Below are positions 22,056 to 34,125 of a DNA stretch of 64,000 nucleotides, piece by piece; within the stretch, counting starts at the first letter, position 1; every line of letters starts with the position of its first letter. The DNA lies in NCBI RefSeq assembly GCF_040954645.1, contig NC_092810.1:13006377-13070376 (forward strand). Direction: 5' to 3'. Source of the DNA: Diabrotica undecimpunctata (taxonomy: Eukaryota > Arthropoda > Insecta > Coleoptera > Chrysomelidae). Position numbers and translations under genes: made by a program. A model generated the notes under the pieces. That model searched no databases, was not told the origin of the DNA, and was given only the letters and a program-made list of their open reading frames with translations.

Positions 22056-23448
22056 CTATTCAAATTCAAAATAAATAGGATCAACTTCGGAATCCGAGTA
22101 ATCTTGAGGGTTAATAATTAGCGGTTGTGTCTCTAGGGCCGCATCAATTATGTTATCAAGATCCCACATTTTTTATTCTTCTTCTATTACATGCCTTACT
22201 GCATCTTTTCAGTTTTGTTCTGTAATATGTTGTAAAGACTCGTATAACAATTTACGTAAAGCTTGTATTTTATATAACGTATTTTTTCTAGCCACATAAC
22301 TTTTCATTTGTGCCCAAATGAGTTCAATTGGATTTATTTCGCAGTGGTAGGGTGAAAGTCTAAGGACTGTAATGTTTCGCCTTTCCGCCATTTTGTCAAC
22401 TACGTATTCCTTGAACTTAGATTTGTGTTGCCGGGCAATTTTTAGAAGTTCTGCTTTTACCATTCCATCTTCGTAAGGCAGATACTTATTCCGCAGCCAG
22501 TCAAGAATATCCTGTTTCTTCCACGCAGTCGTTGGAAGTCTTTCTACTAGTCGTGAATGATAAGGTGCATTATCTAATACTATAATTGAATTTGGTGGTA
22601 TGTGTTCAATCATCTGCTCAAAATACTCTTCGAAAACATCAGCTGTCATCTCCTCGTGATAGTCTTTTGTGCTTTTGGACTGAAATTTCAACAAACCATG
22701 CTTAACAAATCCTTTTTCACTGCCAATGTGAGAAATTATTAATCTACTGCCTTTACAAGAAGGCGGGGAGATACCAGTAGACCAACATTCCATAAAGGCT
22801 TGCCTGGAGCTTAATATATTTTTATCTGACCAAATTTTTTTTAGAGTATGACCTGAGTTTACCCACGTTTCATCCTGGTAGAAGATGGGCCTTCCTTCAG
22901 CCCGGAATTTTCGTATGGATCTTAGATAATTTCTTCTCCAACATATTATTATCTCCTCCCGGTCAATCAAAAGTGATTTTCGGTCTGATTTCTCCCATCG
23001 GAAATTAAATTCTTTTAAACCTTGCCACAATTTAGTTCGTCCGATATGAGGCAAATCCGGGTTGTCTCTAACTTCTTGTAAAATTTTGTTTAGGTTTGGT
23101 ATTTCTTTTTTGAAAAAAAATCCATGAATTTTCCTTCGAATACCATTTTTGGCAAATTCATCAATTTCAATAGGCTTTTTCCCTCTCTATAAGTGTTCGT
23201 TTGTGTTTGGGTTAGCTATACCGTGTTTTTTTTCTTTCTGATAGGAACCTATATATAGTTGACTCTCCTACGCCAGTTATGTTGGCACAACTTTCGACTA
23301 TGTTGCGAACAGTGTTTGTGGGATTCTGAGAAACCAGAGCATCGTGAACATTCACGACAATAGTCTTCTCTCTTGGTGAATAGACAGACTTACTGACTGT
23401 ACGCAACAGTACCGGTGTAAAACTTGATAATGTTGATGATGAAGCCAT
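22056..23448 (-). pseudogene. DD82E transposase (Sailor-like), copy A
   Basis: It starts MASSSTLSSF at 23448. The N-terminal helix-turn-helix region contains YSPREKTIVV and GVGESTIYRFLSERKK. The catalytic core has FYQDETW (first Asp), IVLDNAPYH (second Asp) and INPIELIW (Glu). Eighty-two residues separate the second Asp from the Glu, the spacing that defines the Sailor/DD82E group. The main frame is 22209-23054. The C-terminus extends past a TGA at about 22206 and a TAA to a shared ending YFEFE at 22056. A TAG near 23185 and frame changes near 23.1-23.2 kb make it non-functional. Confidence 0.85.
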
Positions 23449-24126
23449 CACAAACAATCCAACAAAACGAGCACGAGCGAAAGGTAACGTATATGTTCGT
23501 AGGTATATGGAATAAAAAATCACTCACGCAGTGCATATAATTCGCAAAAGAAATATTCGAGACGCTAATTAATGCCGTAGACGCGGACACACCGACGAGC
23601 CGTAAATTACATGCGATCAAAAACGTACTAAACAAAAAAATTGTTTTCGTTCGTAATAACTTCACCCTTTTAAGTTAAGTTTCGAATATAAACTGAACAC
23701 ACGAGGCACGTGGCCAAAGCATACCCATTATATTATTAAAAATCTGGGGAATTCCATCCTAATTATCTTGCAACGAATAGTACCTTCGGATATGAATTCC
23801 AGGTTTTCTAGTAAAGTGATTAAACGCGAAGATTAGTATTGAAATATCCAAAGAGATAAGGTATTCTTATTTACAAAATTGTTAAGGGTTAAATTCTTAT
23901 TTTTAATAATATAATATAATTACATAACATTAGCCGTGAAAGTTTCAATTGTTTTTTTGCTAAATATATTAGTATTAAAATAATATTAATATTATATATA
24001 TAACAGTTTTAAAAAATATTATATTATTATTTAATGAATAAACACCTCAGAAACGCCTATGGTTTACGACCGTTTTATGAGTTTGAGGCACATTTCGTGC
24101 TCTCAACAATTTATGAACGGAGAATA

Positions 24127-25150
24127 GACAATTTCACTACAGTTTTTAAAACAAAACGAATACGCCACAGACACTTTAAAGATAAGTTTGTTTTTACATT
24201 GAGTCATAGCTTGTACCGAAATGAAATTCTCGAGAACAAAAAGCTGATTGATTTTAGATTCCTCTTCTAATCAACATCCCAGAAGTATTTCAATGTTGTG
24301 GGCGGAAGCAAATGTAATATAAAGTAACTAACCCACATATGTAATTAATAATAAGTATTTTACTTAAACTAAATCATGGTATACATTATTCTATTAACTT
24401 TTTGTTTTAGTTGAAAGTTCTTCAACAAGTAGAGATGCACAATCTACACACATGTTTCAATCATTTGAGATACCTCATTGTAGTCAGTATTGGGAAGATA
24501 ACAATTATTAATTTTCCAATTGGTTACTACTTGATGAAACTTTTTAGTTGCAGAACCAATTATGCACAGTTACCAAACGAAGAGATTTTAATTGTACAAA
24601 CTGATGAGAGTAAGGATTTAAAAGGTAATTGTCAAAATTTTATATTTTCTATTGTCATCAGCAGATTTGTAAACATTGTTTAATATGATTAATTATAAAA
24701 TTAACAGTTTGCTTAACCTTCAGATAGTGATAAGAATTTTTTATATAAGTTTAGTTTCCTCCGTGTCATAGACCAGCTGGGGCTAAAAGCTAGAAATAGG
24801 AGCTTGCCTGTATTCATAATCTCCTATTGCTAAAATCTAAAAAAGATATATGAAGGTACTAAAACATTCTAGTACTTTCAATAAATTGTTTAATACTTAT
24901 ATCAAAAAATAGTCTACTAAGTCTCTCACGCAGTAATGCCACTACACGAAGGTTAATATAATGAATAGATTTTGCCTTGGAAGTATTGAATAAAGTAATT
25001 AACATCACATTTACTTTTAGATGTTTCCCTTAAGAATATCACACCGCTGAAAATATTGCAGCAGTGTAAGATATCAAAAAGTACAATTACCCCTAAAAAG
25101 AAAAAAGTATATGAAGCATTAAAACATTTTTAAACACTAAACATTAAAAC
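24127..25150. other. No recognised gene
   Basis: A 90-codon plus frame (24411-24683) has no domain I recognise. The rest is A+T-rich. Confidence 0.35.
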
Positions 25151-26118
25151 AAAACAGTATTTACAGAGGATCTTGCAACTGTATTTGCAGCACCAGATAC
25201 TAATAACGATGAAGGTGATAATATAAGAATGTTCCTCGAAACTCCGTGTTAACTATCTTTTCCTCTGACCACATTTACTCTGACAGAGGTTTGACAACAA
25301 ATAAAAATGTTAAATCCTAAGAAAGCTCCTGGTTATGATTTGATAACAGGAAAATTACTTCAGAAGGTACCGAGAAAAGCAGTGGTGTTATTAACAATAG
25401 TATACAGCAGCATACTTGGTCTTCGCTACTTTCCAATACAATGGAAATTTGCTTAAGTTACTATGAGTCTAAAACCTGGTAAGCCCGCAACACAAGCAAA
25501 TTCATATCGCTCTATAAGCCTACTCCCAATAATGTCGAAAATATTAGAAAGGCTACTATTACAAAAAATCGAGCAAGTTGCTTCCATAAACGAAATTATA
25601 CCACAACATCAATTCGGATTTAGTCGTGAACACTTAACCATCCAACAATGCCACAAAATAGTAAATATAATTAAAACAACTCTCGAAGAGAAAAAGTTTT
25701 GCGCTGGAGTGTTTCTAGATATACAACAGGCATTTGATAGAGTATGACATAAAGGTCTCATCTACAAACTGAAATTACACCTAAAAGACCAACTATACTT
25801 TATACTAAAATCATATCTTACTGACCGTTTCTTCCAAGTCAAAATTGAAGACAGCTACTCAAATTACCACATCATATATTCTGGCGTACCTCAGGGTAGC
25901 ATTTTGGCCCATCTCTGTATCTGATATTTACAGCAGACTCCATAACCAGCAATGATACTTTCCTATCTACATTTGCCGATGACAAAAATCATCACAAAAA
26001 GTACAAAATCATTTAGATCAATTACAAAACTAGCTTAAGCGATAGAAGATCAGTGTTGATGCTAGCAAATCAGTACAAATTACTTTTACAATAATAAAAT
26101 CTAAATTTCCACAAGTTT

Positions 26119-26129
26119 ATATTAATAAT
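26119..26129 (+). repeat. Target-site duplication, left (ATATTAATAAT)
   Basis: The 11-mer is repeated exactly at 26742-26752, flanking the insertion inside the Jockey element. Confidence 0.85.
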
Positions 26130-26741
26130 AAATAAATAAATAAATGAGTATATCTATCTAGGACAAGCAATCAGAGCTAACAGAGAAAATCAAACAGCCG
26201 AAATATCGGGACGAGTAAGAATGGGATGTGCAGCGTTCGGCAAACTTTCTTACGTTCTAAAAAATCAAACAATCCCTCTATACTTACGAAGCAAGGTATA
26301 TAACTCCTCTATAATACCGGTGCTCACCTACGGAGCACAGACATGGACATTTACACAGTCCAATTTGAATAGGATAAGGAAGGCACAAAGAGCGATGGAG
26401 AGACAAATGTTGGGTATATCACTTAAAGATAGAAAACGTAACCAGTGGATCAGAACCAGAACAAAGACAGTAGACGCGATAGAACAAGCAGCAAAACTGA
26501 AATGGAAATGGGCTGGACACAATGAACGTCTCCAAGACGGACGATGGAACAACGCCATCGGAAAGTGGCGTCCATACAATGCAAAGAGATCAAGAGGCAG
26601 ACCACAGATGAGGTGGAAAGATAACATCAGGACACAAGGAGGTCCCACATGGCAGAGAACAGCTCAAGATAGGGAAAGATGGAGAGAACTGGGGGAGACC
26701 TATATCCAACAATGGAAGGATAGAGAATAGGTTCAAAAAAA
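26130..26741 (+). mobile_element. RTE-like 3' fragment inserted in the Jockey element
   Basis: It begins with an (AAAT)n run, then YLGQAIRANRENQTAEISG, a 169-codon frame (26221-26730) with VLTYGAQTWTFTQS, RAMERQMLGISLKDRKR, KLKWKWAGHNERLQDGRW and RSRGRPQMRWKDNIR, and ends in an A-run. This is the post-RT tail of an endonuclease-RT element, strongly 5'-truncated. The 169-codon frame is still open, so the insertion is fairly recent. Confidence 0.85.
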
Positions 26742-26752
26742 ATATTAATAAT
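26742..26752 (+). repeat. Target-site duplication, right (ATATTAATAAT)
   Basis: Exact repeat of 26119-26129. Confidence 0.85.
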
Positions 26753-27510
26753 ACTCCCATTCCTATGAAACCAGTTGTCAAATACTTGGGATTGCACCTG
26801 GATAAAAAACTTACATGGAAAACGCACATTAAAATTAAACGGAAATAACTAGATCTTAACCTAAAAAATATAAACTGGCTATTTAACAAAAGGTCTTAGT
26901 TATCTCATGAAAATAAACTGCTTCTTTACAAAGCGATACTTATACAAGTTTGGGCATATGGAATGGAACTATGGGGCTGCAGTAAATCTTCAAATACGAA
27001 GATACTTCAAACATTCCAATCCAAAATATTTCGTATGATAAGTAAAGCCCAATGGGTTGTATTTAACCAAACAGGTCAAACCTAAGATTATTACGTTCTG
27101 CAACCTAACGAAAAGTAGTAGTCGATGTGGGTAACGAATTAAAATTAAAGTATTCTGTTTCTAGATTTTGTTGCAGCTGGCCACTAAGAATTTTTAAATA
27201 ACTATATTTTAATTGAAACAACAATTATTAATTTTAAACACAATAAACTACACAACACTACACAATAAACTACAATAAACACAATTTTTCCTCCAGAGAA
27301 CTTCTTATTTGGTACTTTATTTGGCAAATAAATATTTTATATTTTATTTATGAGATAAGTTTACTCATATCAGTTGATAGTTAAGATTTGTTTCTAGGTG
27401 TTGCTACATGTTTGAATCTAAAGTAATATAAAGCTTTAAATTGTTTTGTTTATTAAATATTTTCTTAAAATTACAGCAACCAGTATGTTTGGCAATTTTG
27501 CTAAAAAATA

Positions 27511-27520
27511 ACATCTAATT
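27511..27520 (+). repeat. Target-site duplication (ACATCTAATT), 3' side
   Basis: Repeated exactly at 28613-28622 around the non-LTR copy. Confidence 0.8.
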
Positions 27521-28612
27521 CTTCTTCTTCAGATGCAAATCCACTAATGGATGTTAGCGATCACATTTTCCATTAATTCTCTATTTCTTGCAATATGTAT
27601 CAGAGATTGTATGTCGTTAATCCCTGTCCATTGCCTTATGTTTCGGAGCCAGGACATTTTCTTGCGTCCCATTCCTTTCTTGCCTTCAATTTTACCCTCG
27701 ATTTTAAGTTGGAGGAACTGGTATTTTTCATTTCGCATGATGTGACCTAGATACGCTGTTTTCCTTTTCTTGATGGTTTCGAAAAGTTGGCGTTCTTGGT
27801 TTATTCTTTTAAGGACATCTCTATTTGTGATTTTCGCTGTCCATGGTATTTTTAGGATACGGCGATAGAGCCACATTTCGAAAGCTTCTAATCTGTTTAT
27901 ATCCCTCGTTTTGAGTGTCCAGCCCTCTACGCCATATAGCAGCACTGACCACACGTAGCACTTAGTAAACCTTAGTCTCAGTTGAGGATCGAACTCTGAA
28001 CAAGTCAGTACCTTCTTGAATTTTACGAAAGCTTGTCGAGCTTGCTCAATGCGACATTTTACTTCCCTGTCCGATGCCCAGTATTCAAAAATTTACAATC
28101 CCAGGTAATTAAATTTACTCACTCTTTCAATGGACTTAGTATTCAGTGTTATGGTGGAGTTTTCAAGTGCATCCAAGTTTCTGGAGATAATCATAAATTT
28201 GGTTTTTTTTTATTAATCTCTAATCCCATTCGCTTACTGTATTCTCCGATTATAGTGACAAGTTGTTGAAGATCGACTATGTTGTCACAAATTAAGACAC
28301 CGTCATCAGCATATCGTATGTTGTTGATCAATACTCCATTCACTTTGATTCCCATCTTTGCATCCTCCAAAGACTCTTGAAATATGGCTTCCGAATAAAT
28401 GTTAAATAAAAGAGGGGAAAGCACACATCCCTGTCGAACGCCCCTTCTTATATGTATGGGTTTGGATATAGAATTGTCTATTTTTAACTGTGCCGTTTGA
28501 TGCCAGTACAAGTTTTCAATGCATCTTATGTCTTTTTGGTCTATATCAACTTTCTTGAGGATCTGCATTAAATTGTGGTGTTGGACACGATCAAACGCTT
28601 TTTGGCGTTTAC
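27521..28612 (-). mobile_element. Non-LTR retrotransposon 3' fragment with intact RT catalytic box
   Basis: The minus strand starts at KAFDRVQHHNLMQILKK (motif A), then IRRGVRQGCVLSPLLFNIYS (motif B), NNIRYADDGVLICDN (motif C intact), FNYLGLQI, YVWSVLLYGVEGWTLK, AYLGHIMRNEKY and KMSWLRNIRQWTG. It ends in a GAA-rich tail next to the TSD. Two large frames (27544-27954 and 28191-28616) are joined by a short gap with a stop/frameshift. It is 5'-truncated, flanked by ACATCTAATT, and a relative of the copies at 14917 and 18459. Confidence 0.85.
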
Positions 28613-28622
28613 ACATCTAATT
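28613..28622 (+). repeat. Target-site duplication (ACATCTAATT), 5' side
   Basis: Exact repeat of 27511-27520. Confidence 0.8.
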
Positions 28623-29683
28623 ACATTTACAAAATTAACAAAATGTAAAATACAAAAAAATACAAAAAGTACATCTAATTTTTTAACTAACAATAATTAA
28701 GTGTTAAATTATCTCTTTTAACTCTACTTGCTAACTAATAGCAGAATAGAATACTAAAAAGACAGAAATAAATGTATTAAAATATATTTGTTAAACTTCA
28801 TTCAGCAAACTACAATTTTTTCTTTAAACGAACGCATTTGATTTGAAATAAATGTTAAACCATTTCCTTCATAAGCTGCTCCAATTCCATCTGATCAAAA
28901 TATATGCCTCAATAATTTTCAACTGTTATCCTCAACGAGATCTCAAGCCATAATAGAAAGAGGCGTAGCCCACACTAAGCTCTAAAATAATAATTTATGT
29001 TGGATTTAACCCGTCCGCGAGTAAATAACCTCTTCTATGTGCAAGTGGATGGCTCCCAACCTGCTTCCTGTCATATATTAGTCAGTGGCCTTTTTGCTAA
29101 GCTAGAAAATTGGCGCCATTTTTTCTAAGCGACACATACATTTCGCCGTAATTTATTTCTGAGACGGGTTTTTCTTGACTTCTTTTCGGATTTCTTTCCA
29201 TGTTCACTTCTCTTATCTCTTGGAATTACAAATTTCCTCAAAATGGATCTAATCGTGGCTTTCTTACAGATGCGGACTTAGGAAATTCATTTAAACAGCT
29301 TTTTATAATATTATGATTGTAATCATTTTATAACCGAATTATTATTTTTTAAAACTCCAATTAGTTAATTAAGTTAAAGTTAAATAAGTTACAGCATAAC
29401 TAGAAAAAATAACGAATAAGAAGAGTGTTTTATTTGAAGATAAGACTTAGGATAACTAACATTGCTACCAGTTTTAAGTCCATTTATTGCTGTATAACCT
29501 GTACTTTTCACATTTGCTAATAATGGCACTCTTAGGTTATATTTTTATATTTAGTCTGGACACACCGAGTATGACACCTTCAAAGAAAAGGGTATGGGGC
29601 ACTATCAGACAAACGCAATGGAAAATAAAGCCACTTTTTTTTGAAATATCGTGCTTAAAAGTTAGATATATTTAGTTATTTAG

Positions 29684-29684
<1 letters not shown>
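28623..29684. other. No recognised gene
   Basis: A+T-rich; only a 62-codon frame at 29487-29675, without recognisable features. Confidence 0.35.

Positions 29685-29725
<41 letters not shown>
29685..29725. repeat. (TA)n microsatellite
   Basis: Uninterrupted TA run of about 20 repeats. Confidence 0.95.
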
Positions 29726-29730
<5 letters not shown>

Positions 29731-30011
29731 AGATCAAAACATTTTTATATAAAATATTTTGAACATGTAAGCAGTGATTTTTTACTTACCAAACTAATTT
29801 TTATTTGGTAAGTTAACAAAAATTGTTTTTTCTTTTTAGTTCAACCTTGTAAGTATTTTGTCTTTTTTAGCTCTTGATAATAATTGTAAACACAATTGAA
29901 AGCTCGAGATTAAAAAAATAGTTAACCAATAGCCCTATTATTGACTCCAACCCATCCAAAACAGTTATATATTTGTTCCAAACGAGTCACAAGTACTTCT
30001 TTTTTCTTATT

Positions 30012-30013
<2 letters not shown>

Positions 30014-30053
<40 letters not shown>
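30014..30053. repeat. (TA)n microsatellite
   Basis: Uninterrupted TA run of about 20 repeats. Confidence 0.95.
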
Positions 30054-30056
<3 letters not shown>

Positions 30057-30572
30057 TTTAAAGAAATAATTTATAAGTTATATACTAGAGAATATTATAA
30101 AAAGTATTTATATGAGGGCATTCTTAAGAAATTAACACAATAATAAGTTTAAAAAGTTTTTATTTTGCAATGTATTTTGTTATTTTATTAAATATGATAT
30201 TGTAAATATGTTAGAGTGAGCCATCTTTATAGGCAACCAAATATACACTCAAGTAAATTTAGTCAAGAAAATTTTATAAATAACTATTGATTTAAAAATA
30301 GGGTTATTTAGTAATTTAATATGTAATTTATATATAAGTTTATATTCTGATCTGAAAAGCCTAAATTTTCATAAAATTCTCGATAGAATTTTAGTTATAA
30401 TAGTAGTTTTCTAGATAGAATAGAAAGAATTATCTAGAAATATAAAATAAGACGTCAATAGAAAGACTTTAATCTTTGTTCGCAGTAGAATCTTCGCGAA
30501 GATTGTAATGTCTATGAAATAGAAGGATTCGAATATATTTTCTTTCAAGAATATTCGTGAACATTAAAATGA

Positions 30573-30609
30573 TATAAATACCATGTGATTTGGATTCAAA
30601 ATAGTCAGT
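30573..30609 (+). promoter_or_regulatory. TATA box plus initiator, possible LTR or element promoter
   Basis: TATAAATA at 30573-30580 is followed about 30 bases later by an arthropod initiator-like TCAGT (30605-30609), with more TCAGT repeats at about 30615 and 30623. No clear LTR pair, primer-binding site or coding region was found, so the promoter assignment is by motif only. Confidence 0.3.
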
Positions 30610-30668
30610 AAATTCAGTATGGTCAGTTAAGATAGTAATCAGTGATTGGAAAGTATAGAATTAAAAGA

Positions 30669-30784
30669 GTATTAATTGAAGATTAAAAATTATATTATGT
30701 ATATGGTGATTGGAGATTGGAAGAGGGTATTAGTTGAAGATTAAAAATTATATTATGTATATGGTGATTGGAGATTGGAAGAGA
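30669..30784 (+). repeat. 58-bp tandem duplication
   Basis: Two almost identical 58-bp copies (30669-30726 and 30727-30784), each ending in GGTGATTGGAGATTGGAAGA. A partial third GATTGGAAAG lies upstream. Confidence 0.85.
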
Positions 30785-31285
30785 AAAAAAGATTATTAGA
30801 AAGGAGAATAAACAAAAAAGCAATATAAAGAAGGAAGAATATTTACCGATTTATAAATACTATTAAGATCAACAATATTTTAAAATGGTGGAAGCTGATA
30901 ATTAAAACCTTGTGGTGTATTTGGCAATGCAAGTTCGCAAAAGGAAGGATAACCGTGGCTGACAACGAAGACATTGAGTGGTGATTATAATCTTTATTTT
31001 GGAAAACAGTTTCATTTAGGCATTCAGTGACAGAAAGGTACCAAATTTTGTTAATTTAATTTAATTAGTGTCATAAGAATTTCAATTTAAAGATAGTTTG
31101 TTTAAAATTTACATTGTCTATATTAGATATATATATGTGTTTCATAATAATTATAATAAAGATAATTTCAAAAAGTGCTTACAAACTAATTCTTTGAGAA
31201 CCGCAATAAAAACCCTATATTTATGTTATTTAAAAACACTCATTGCTCATAAAACTATACACAAACAAAACATCATTTACAATAT

Positions 31286-31288
<3 letters not shown>

Positions 31289-31363
<75 letters not shown>
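31289..31363. repeat. (TA)n microsatellite, 75 bp
   Basis: Long TA run; it generates spurious Tyr-Ile frames on both strands that are not genes. Confidence 0.95.
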
Positions 31364-31367
<4 letters not shown>

Positions 31368-31413
31368 TATTAGTTTTTTAAAAAGGGTTTCTCCTTGTTG
31401 CAGATTGTCTAAA

Positions 31414-33225
31414 GATGGTAAGAAATAGGAGGAAAGGAAAAACAAAAGAAAATTTCGATGCCGAATCTATGAAAGAATGTGTAGCGGCCATCCTAGATGG
31501 TGAATCAATAAGAAATGCTACTAAAAGATTTGGATTAAAATATTAAACTGTTGGTATGTACGTTAAGAAGTTTAGGGATAACCCAGATGGCAAACATGAT
31601 ATGAAATTAAGAAACGATAATAGAAAGGTTTTTACTGACAAACAGGAAGACGACCTTGAGGCATATTTAATTAAGTGTTCAAAAATGTTTTACCGTCATA
31701 ACAATCTAGAAACTCGAAAACTAGCACATGAGATGGCCAAAATGAACAATATTGACTGTCCTAAAAACTGGAAAGATTATCTCTTCGTGCTGCTGAAAGA
31801 TTCAGTGTTGCACGTGCAATTTTCTTTAGAAACATAATGAAATGCTTTTTTTAATTATGAAAAATTAATCAAAAGATACCCAGAACTCTATGACTTATCC
31901 AGGATTTGGAATATGGATAAAACAAAAAGTGAAACTAACTAAGAACCTTCTCGTGTGATTTCACAAAAAGGCCAAAAACAAGTAGCAGCTGCTGTAAGTG
32001 GTGTGAGAAGAATTCTTTTTACTACAGTTTTGTTTATAAATGCAGCTGAAAATACCTGCTCCAGTATTTCCGAGAGTGCACTTTAAGAGCCACATAATAA
32101 ATGGAGCACCAAACGGAACCTTGGGTTTGCCCCATTAGTCAGGTTGGATGACCACTTCCAATTTCGTTCATGTGATGCAGCACTTTATAAAATGTTCAGG
32201 TTCCTCCGAAAAGAGAATGCTTCAAATTTGCGACAATCATGAGAGTTACTTGTCAATTAAGGCAATAGAACTAGCAAGAGCTAATGGCGTGCACATTATA
32301 ACAGTTTCACCCCATTGTACCCACATGATGCAACCACTGGATGTGGGATTGATGAAACCTTTTAAAACATTATAATGCTGCAATTGATTCATGGTTGAAG
32401 TCTAACCCAGGCCAACGTTTTAGAATCTATCACATAGCCGCATGTATTGGAATAGCACATGGCCGTACCATATTACCACAGAGCATTATAAATTCTTTCA
32501 AAAAACAGAAATTTTTCCAGTTGACAGGCACATTTTTACCGACGATATGTGTGCTCCCAGTTTGGTCAATGAGAGATCTAATCTTATATCCCCAAATTTT
32601 TAAGCGAAAACTTTCAGCAACCAATAGATACTCCATTAACATCAAAATGTCAAAACTCTCCACCTATGCCTTTTCAATAGCCGGGCTGTTATTTCTGGTC
32701 TGAATTTCTGAGACCCAACTGACACCCCAGAAAAGCTTCTTCTGGCAAAAAAACAGATCAATAAAAAAAAAAACAAAGAAAACCACCAACTCTAATGCCG
32801 AACATACTAAATCTACGAAAAGTAAACTACTTTTTGAAAATGAGAAGAATGAGAAGACAACTGATGATGAAAATGGCAAAAACTCTGATGATAAAGTATT
32901 AGAAGAACCACAGCAAAATTTTGACAAATGTGAATTGAAAATTGAAGATTTTGTGCTCGTTAAATTTGGGACTGTAAAACAAAAAGATGTGTACTATGTT
33001 GGGAGAATCATTGGTAAATGTGATGATGGGGATGTTAAAATTTCATTTTTAAGAATATCATCTAAAATAAATTATAAATTTTTCTATCCCATCGTACCAG
33101 ATATCTCTGGTGCTTCTTTATCAGAAATTGTAGCCCTTTTGCCAACTCCTTCTAAGCAGAGTATAAAGCAACAGAAATCATTATTGTCTTTTTCAGTTTC
33201 ATTGGAAAACTTCAATATGCATTAG
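31414..33225 (+). pseudogene. pogo/Tigger-type transposase relic (jerky-like)
   Basis: From MVRNRRKGKTKENFDAESM at 31414 the plus strand shows a psq-type helix-turn-helix, KVFTDKQEDDLEAYLIKCSK (CENP-B-like second DNA-binding region), WNMDKTKSE (first catalytic Asp), SGRVRRILFTTV-like core, QICDNHESYLSIKAIELA (second Asp) and HMMQPLDVGLMKPFKT (third Asp). Thirty-five residues separate the last two Asps. RHIFTDDMCAPSL and a C-terminal DFVLVKFGTVKQKDVYYVG domain follow. Stops and frameshifts occur at about 31545, 31835, 32375 and 32700. The ends were not defined. Confidence 0.85.
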
Positions 33226-33333
33226 GGGTTTGATTAAGTATCATAATATAGTTTAAAATATTGTATTAAATAATTTCTAAAACATTCATATGAGGTTGTC
33301 ATTTTTACAATTGTGTCTGAAGCTACTCCATTC

Positions 33334-33373
33334 CCCGTCTGAGATGTCCCCAAGAGGGGCCCCTTCAGACGGG
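33334..33373. repeat. Strong GC-rich hairpin
   Basis: CCCGTCTGA and TCAGACGGG form a perfect 9-bp stem with an inner CCCC/GGGG pair and an AAGA loop, in otherwise A+T-rich DNA just downstream of the Tigger relic. Confidence 0.7.
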
Positions 33374-33379
33374 TAAGAT

Positions 33380-34120
33380 CTAAATGGTTAGTTTAAGGTC
33401 TAAAAAAACATGAATATTCCCTCTTGTCTGGTACTTTGAGAATAAATTTTCACAAGCAATTTTTATCAAAATGTTTGCTGTCAAAAATTTAACCTATTAA
33501 ATGAGTTAATAAAATTAATATTACTTTTAATTAGAATCATTAAATTTGATCTTTTTCACCACTACCTACATTAAGTTTAATTAATTGCTTTACCGAACAT
33601 ATATGTATAGTATTAATAATTTATTGTATATTTTAAACAGATTGCCAAAGGTAAATAATTTATAATAAACGCGTACAAAATAACGTTAAATTTAAATAAA
33701 AAGAAAAACATTCAAATATTCAAATATATCCGTATTAAACTAATCTGAACACAATTAAAATTTTGTATAACAGAGAACAATTGAATAACAATAATTGGTA
33801 GAACATATTTTGACATAAATTGCTTTATATCAATTTTGTAAATATATAACAAAGCGAATTAATATAAAAAATATCAGGGAGGAATGGCTCGTTACTGAAA
33901 TATTAAATTTAAATAAATTCTCTTTCTGCTGTAAACAACTGTTGAGCCCTTGTATAAGCCTCTTAAGAGTTATGTCAGATTTTAGTATTGGAAGTGAATT
34001 TATAGGATTGATCAAAATATTAGAGAAAATAATAAATTACTGTGTTTTTATTATCTAATTTAAAAATACACGTAATAATGTTCTGAACCTTTTGTTGGTG
34101 TTTTACTTGAGCAATTGATA
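33380..34120. other. No recognised gene
   Basis: A+T-rich spacer; one 61-codon minus frame without features. Confidence 0.4.
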
Positions 34121-34125
34121 TATTT

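Larger units (their letters stand above)
21230..24124 (-). mobile_element. Sailor-like (DD82E) IS630-Tc1-mariner DNA transposon, copy A
   Basis: The ends form an imperfect terminal inverted repeat: left CGGTTCACAATTTATCAATA, right (reverse complement) CCGTTCATAAATTGTTGAGA. TA dinucleotides lie at both boundaries. The transposase relic lies on the minus strand. A second copy with the same ends and interior is at 44057-46828, which confirms the limits. Copy A has an extra A+T-rich stretch of about 130 bp near 23.9-24.03 kb and carries a nested TTAA miniature element at 21601-21998. Confidence 0.85.
25154..27115 (+). mobile_element. Jockey-clade non-LTR retrotransposon, interrupted
   Basis: The plus strand reads FTEDLATVFAAPDTNND, LNPKKAPGYDLITGKLL, MSLKPGKPATQANSYRSISL, HQFGFSREHLTIQQ, FLDIQQAFDRV (motif A), YSGVPQGSILA (motif B) and LSTFADDKN (motif C). 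It continues after the insertion with PVVKYLGLHLDKKLTWKTHI and AYGMELWGCSKSSN. The coding sequence is split by a non-LTR insertion (26130-26741). Removing it and one TSD restores KFPQVYINN joined to TPIPMKPV in one frame. Other stops are present, so the element was already decaying. Confidence 0.85.

Noticed and set aside
26328..26889. Minus-strand frames of 66-106 codons
   Set aside because: Antisense of the RTE-like tail inserted in the Jockey element.
31098..31445. Tyr-Ile repeat frames on both strands
   Set aside because: Translation of the (TA)n microsatellite.
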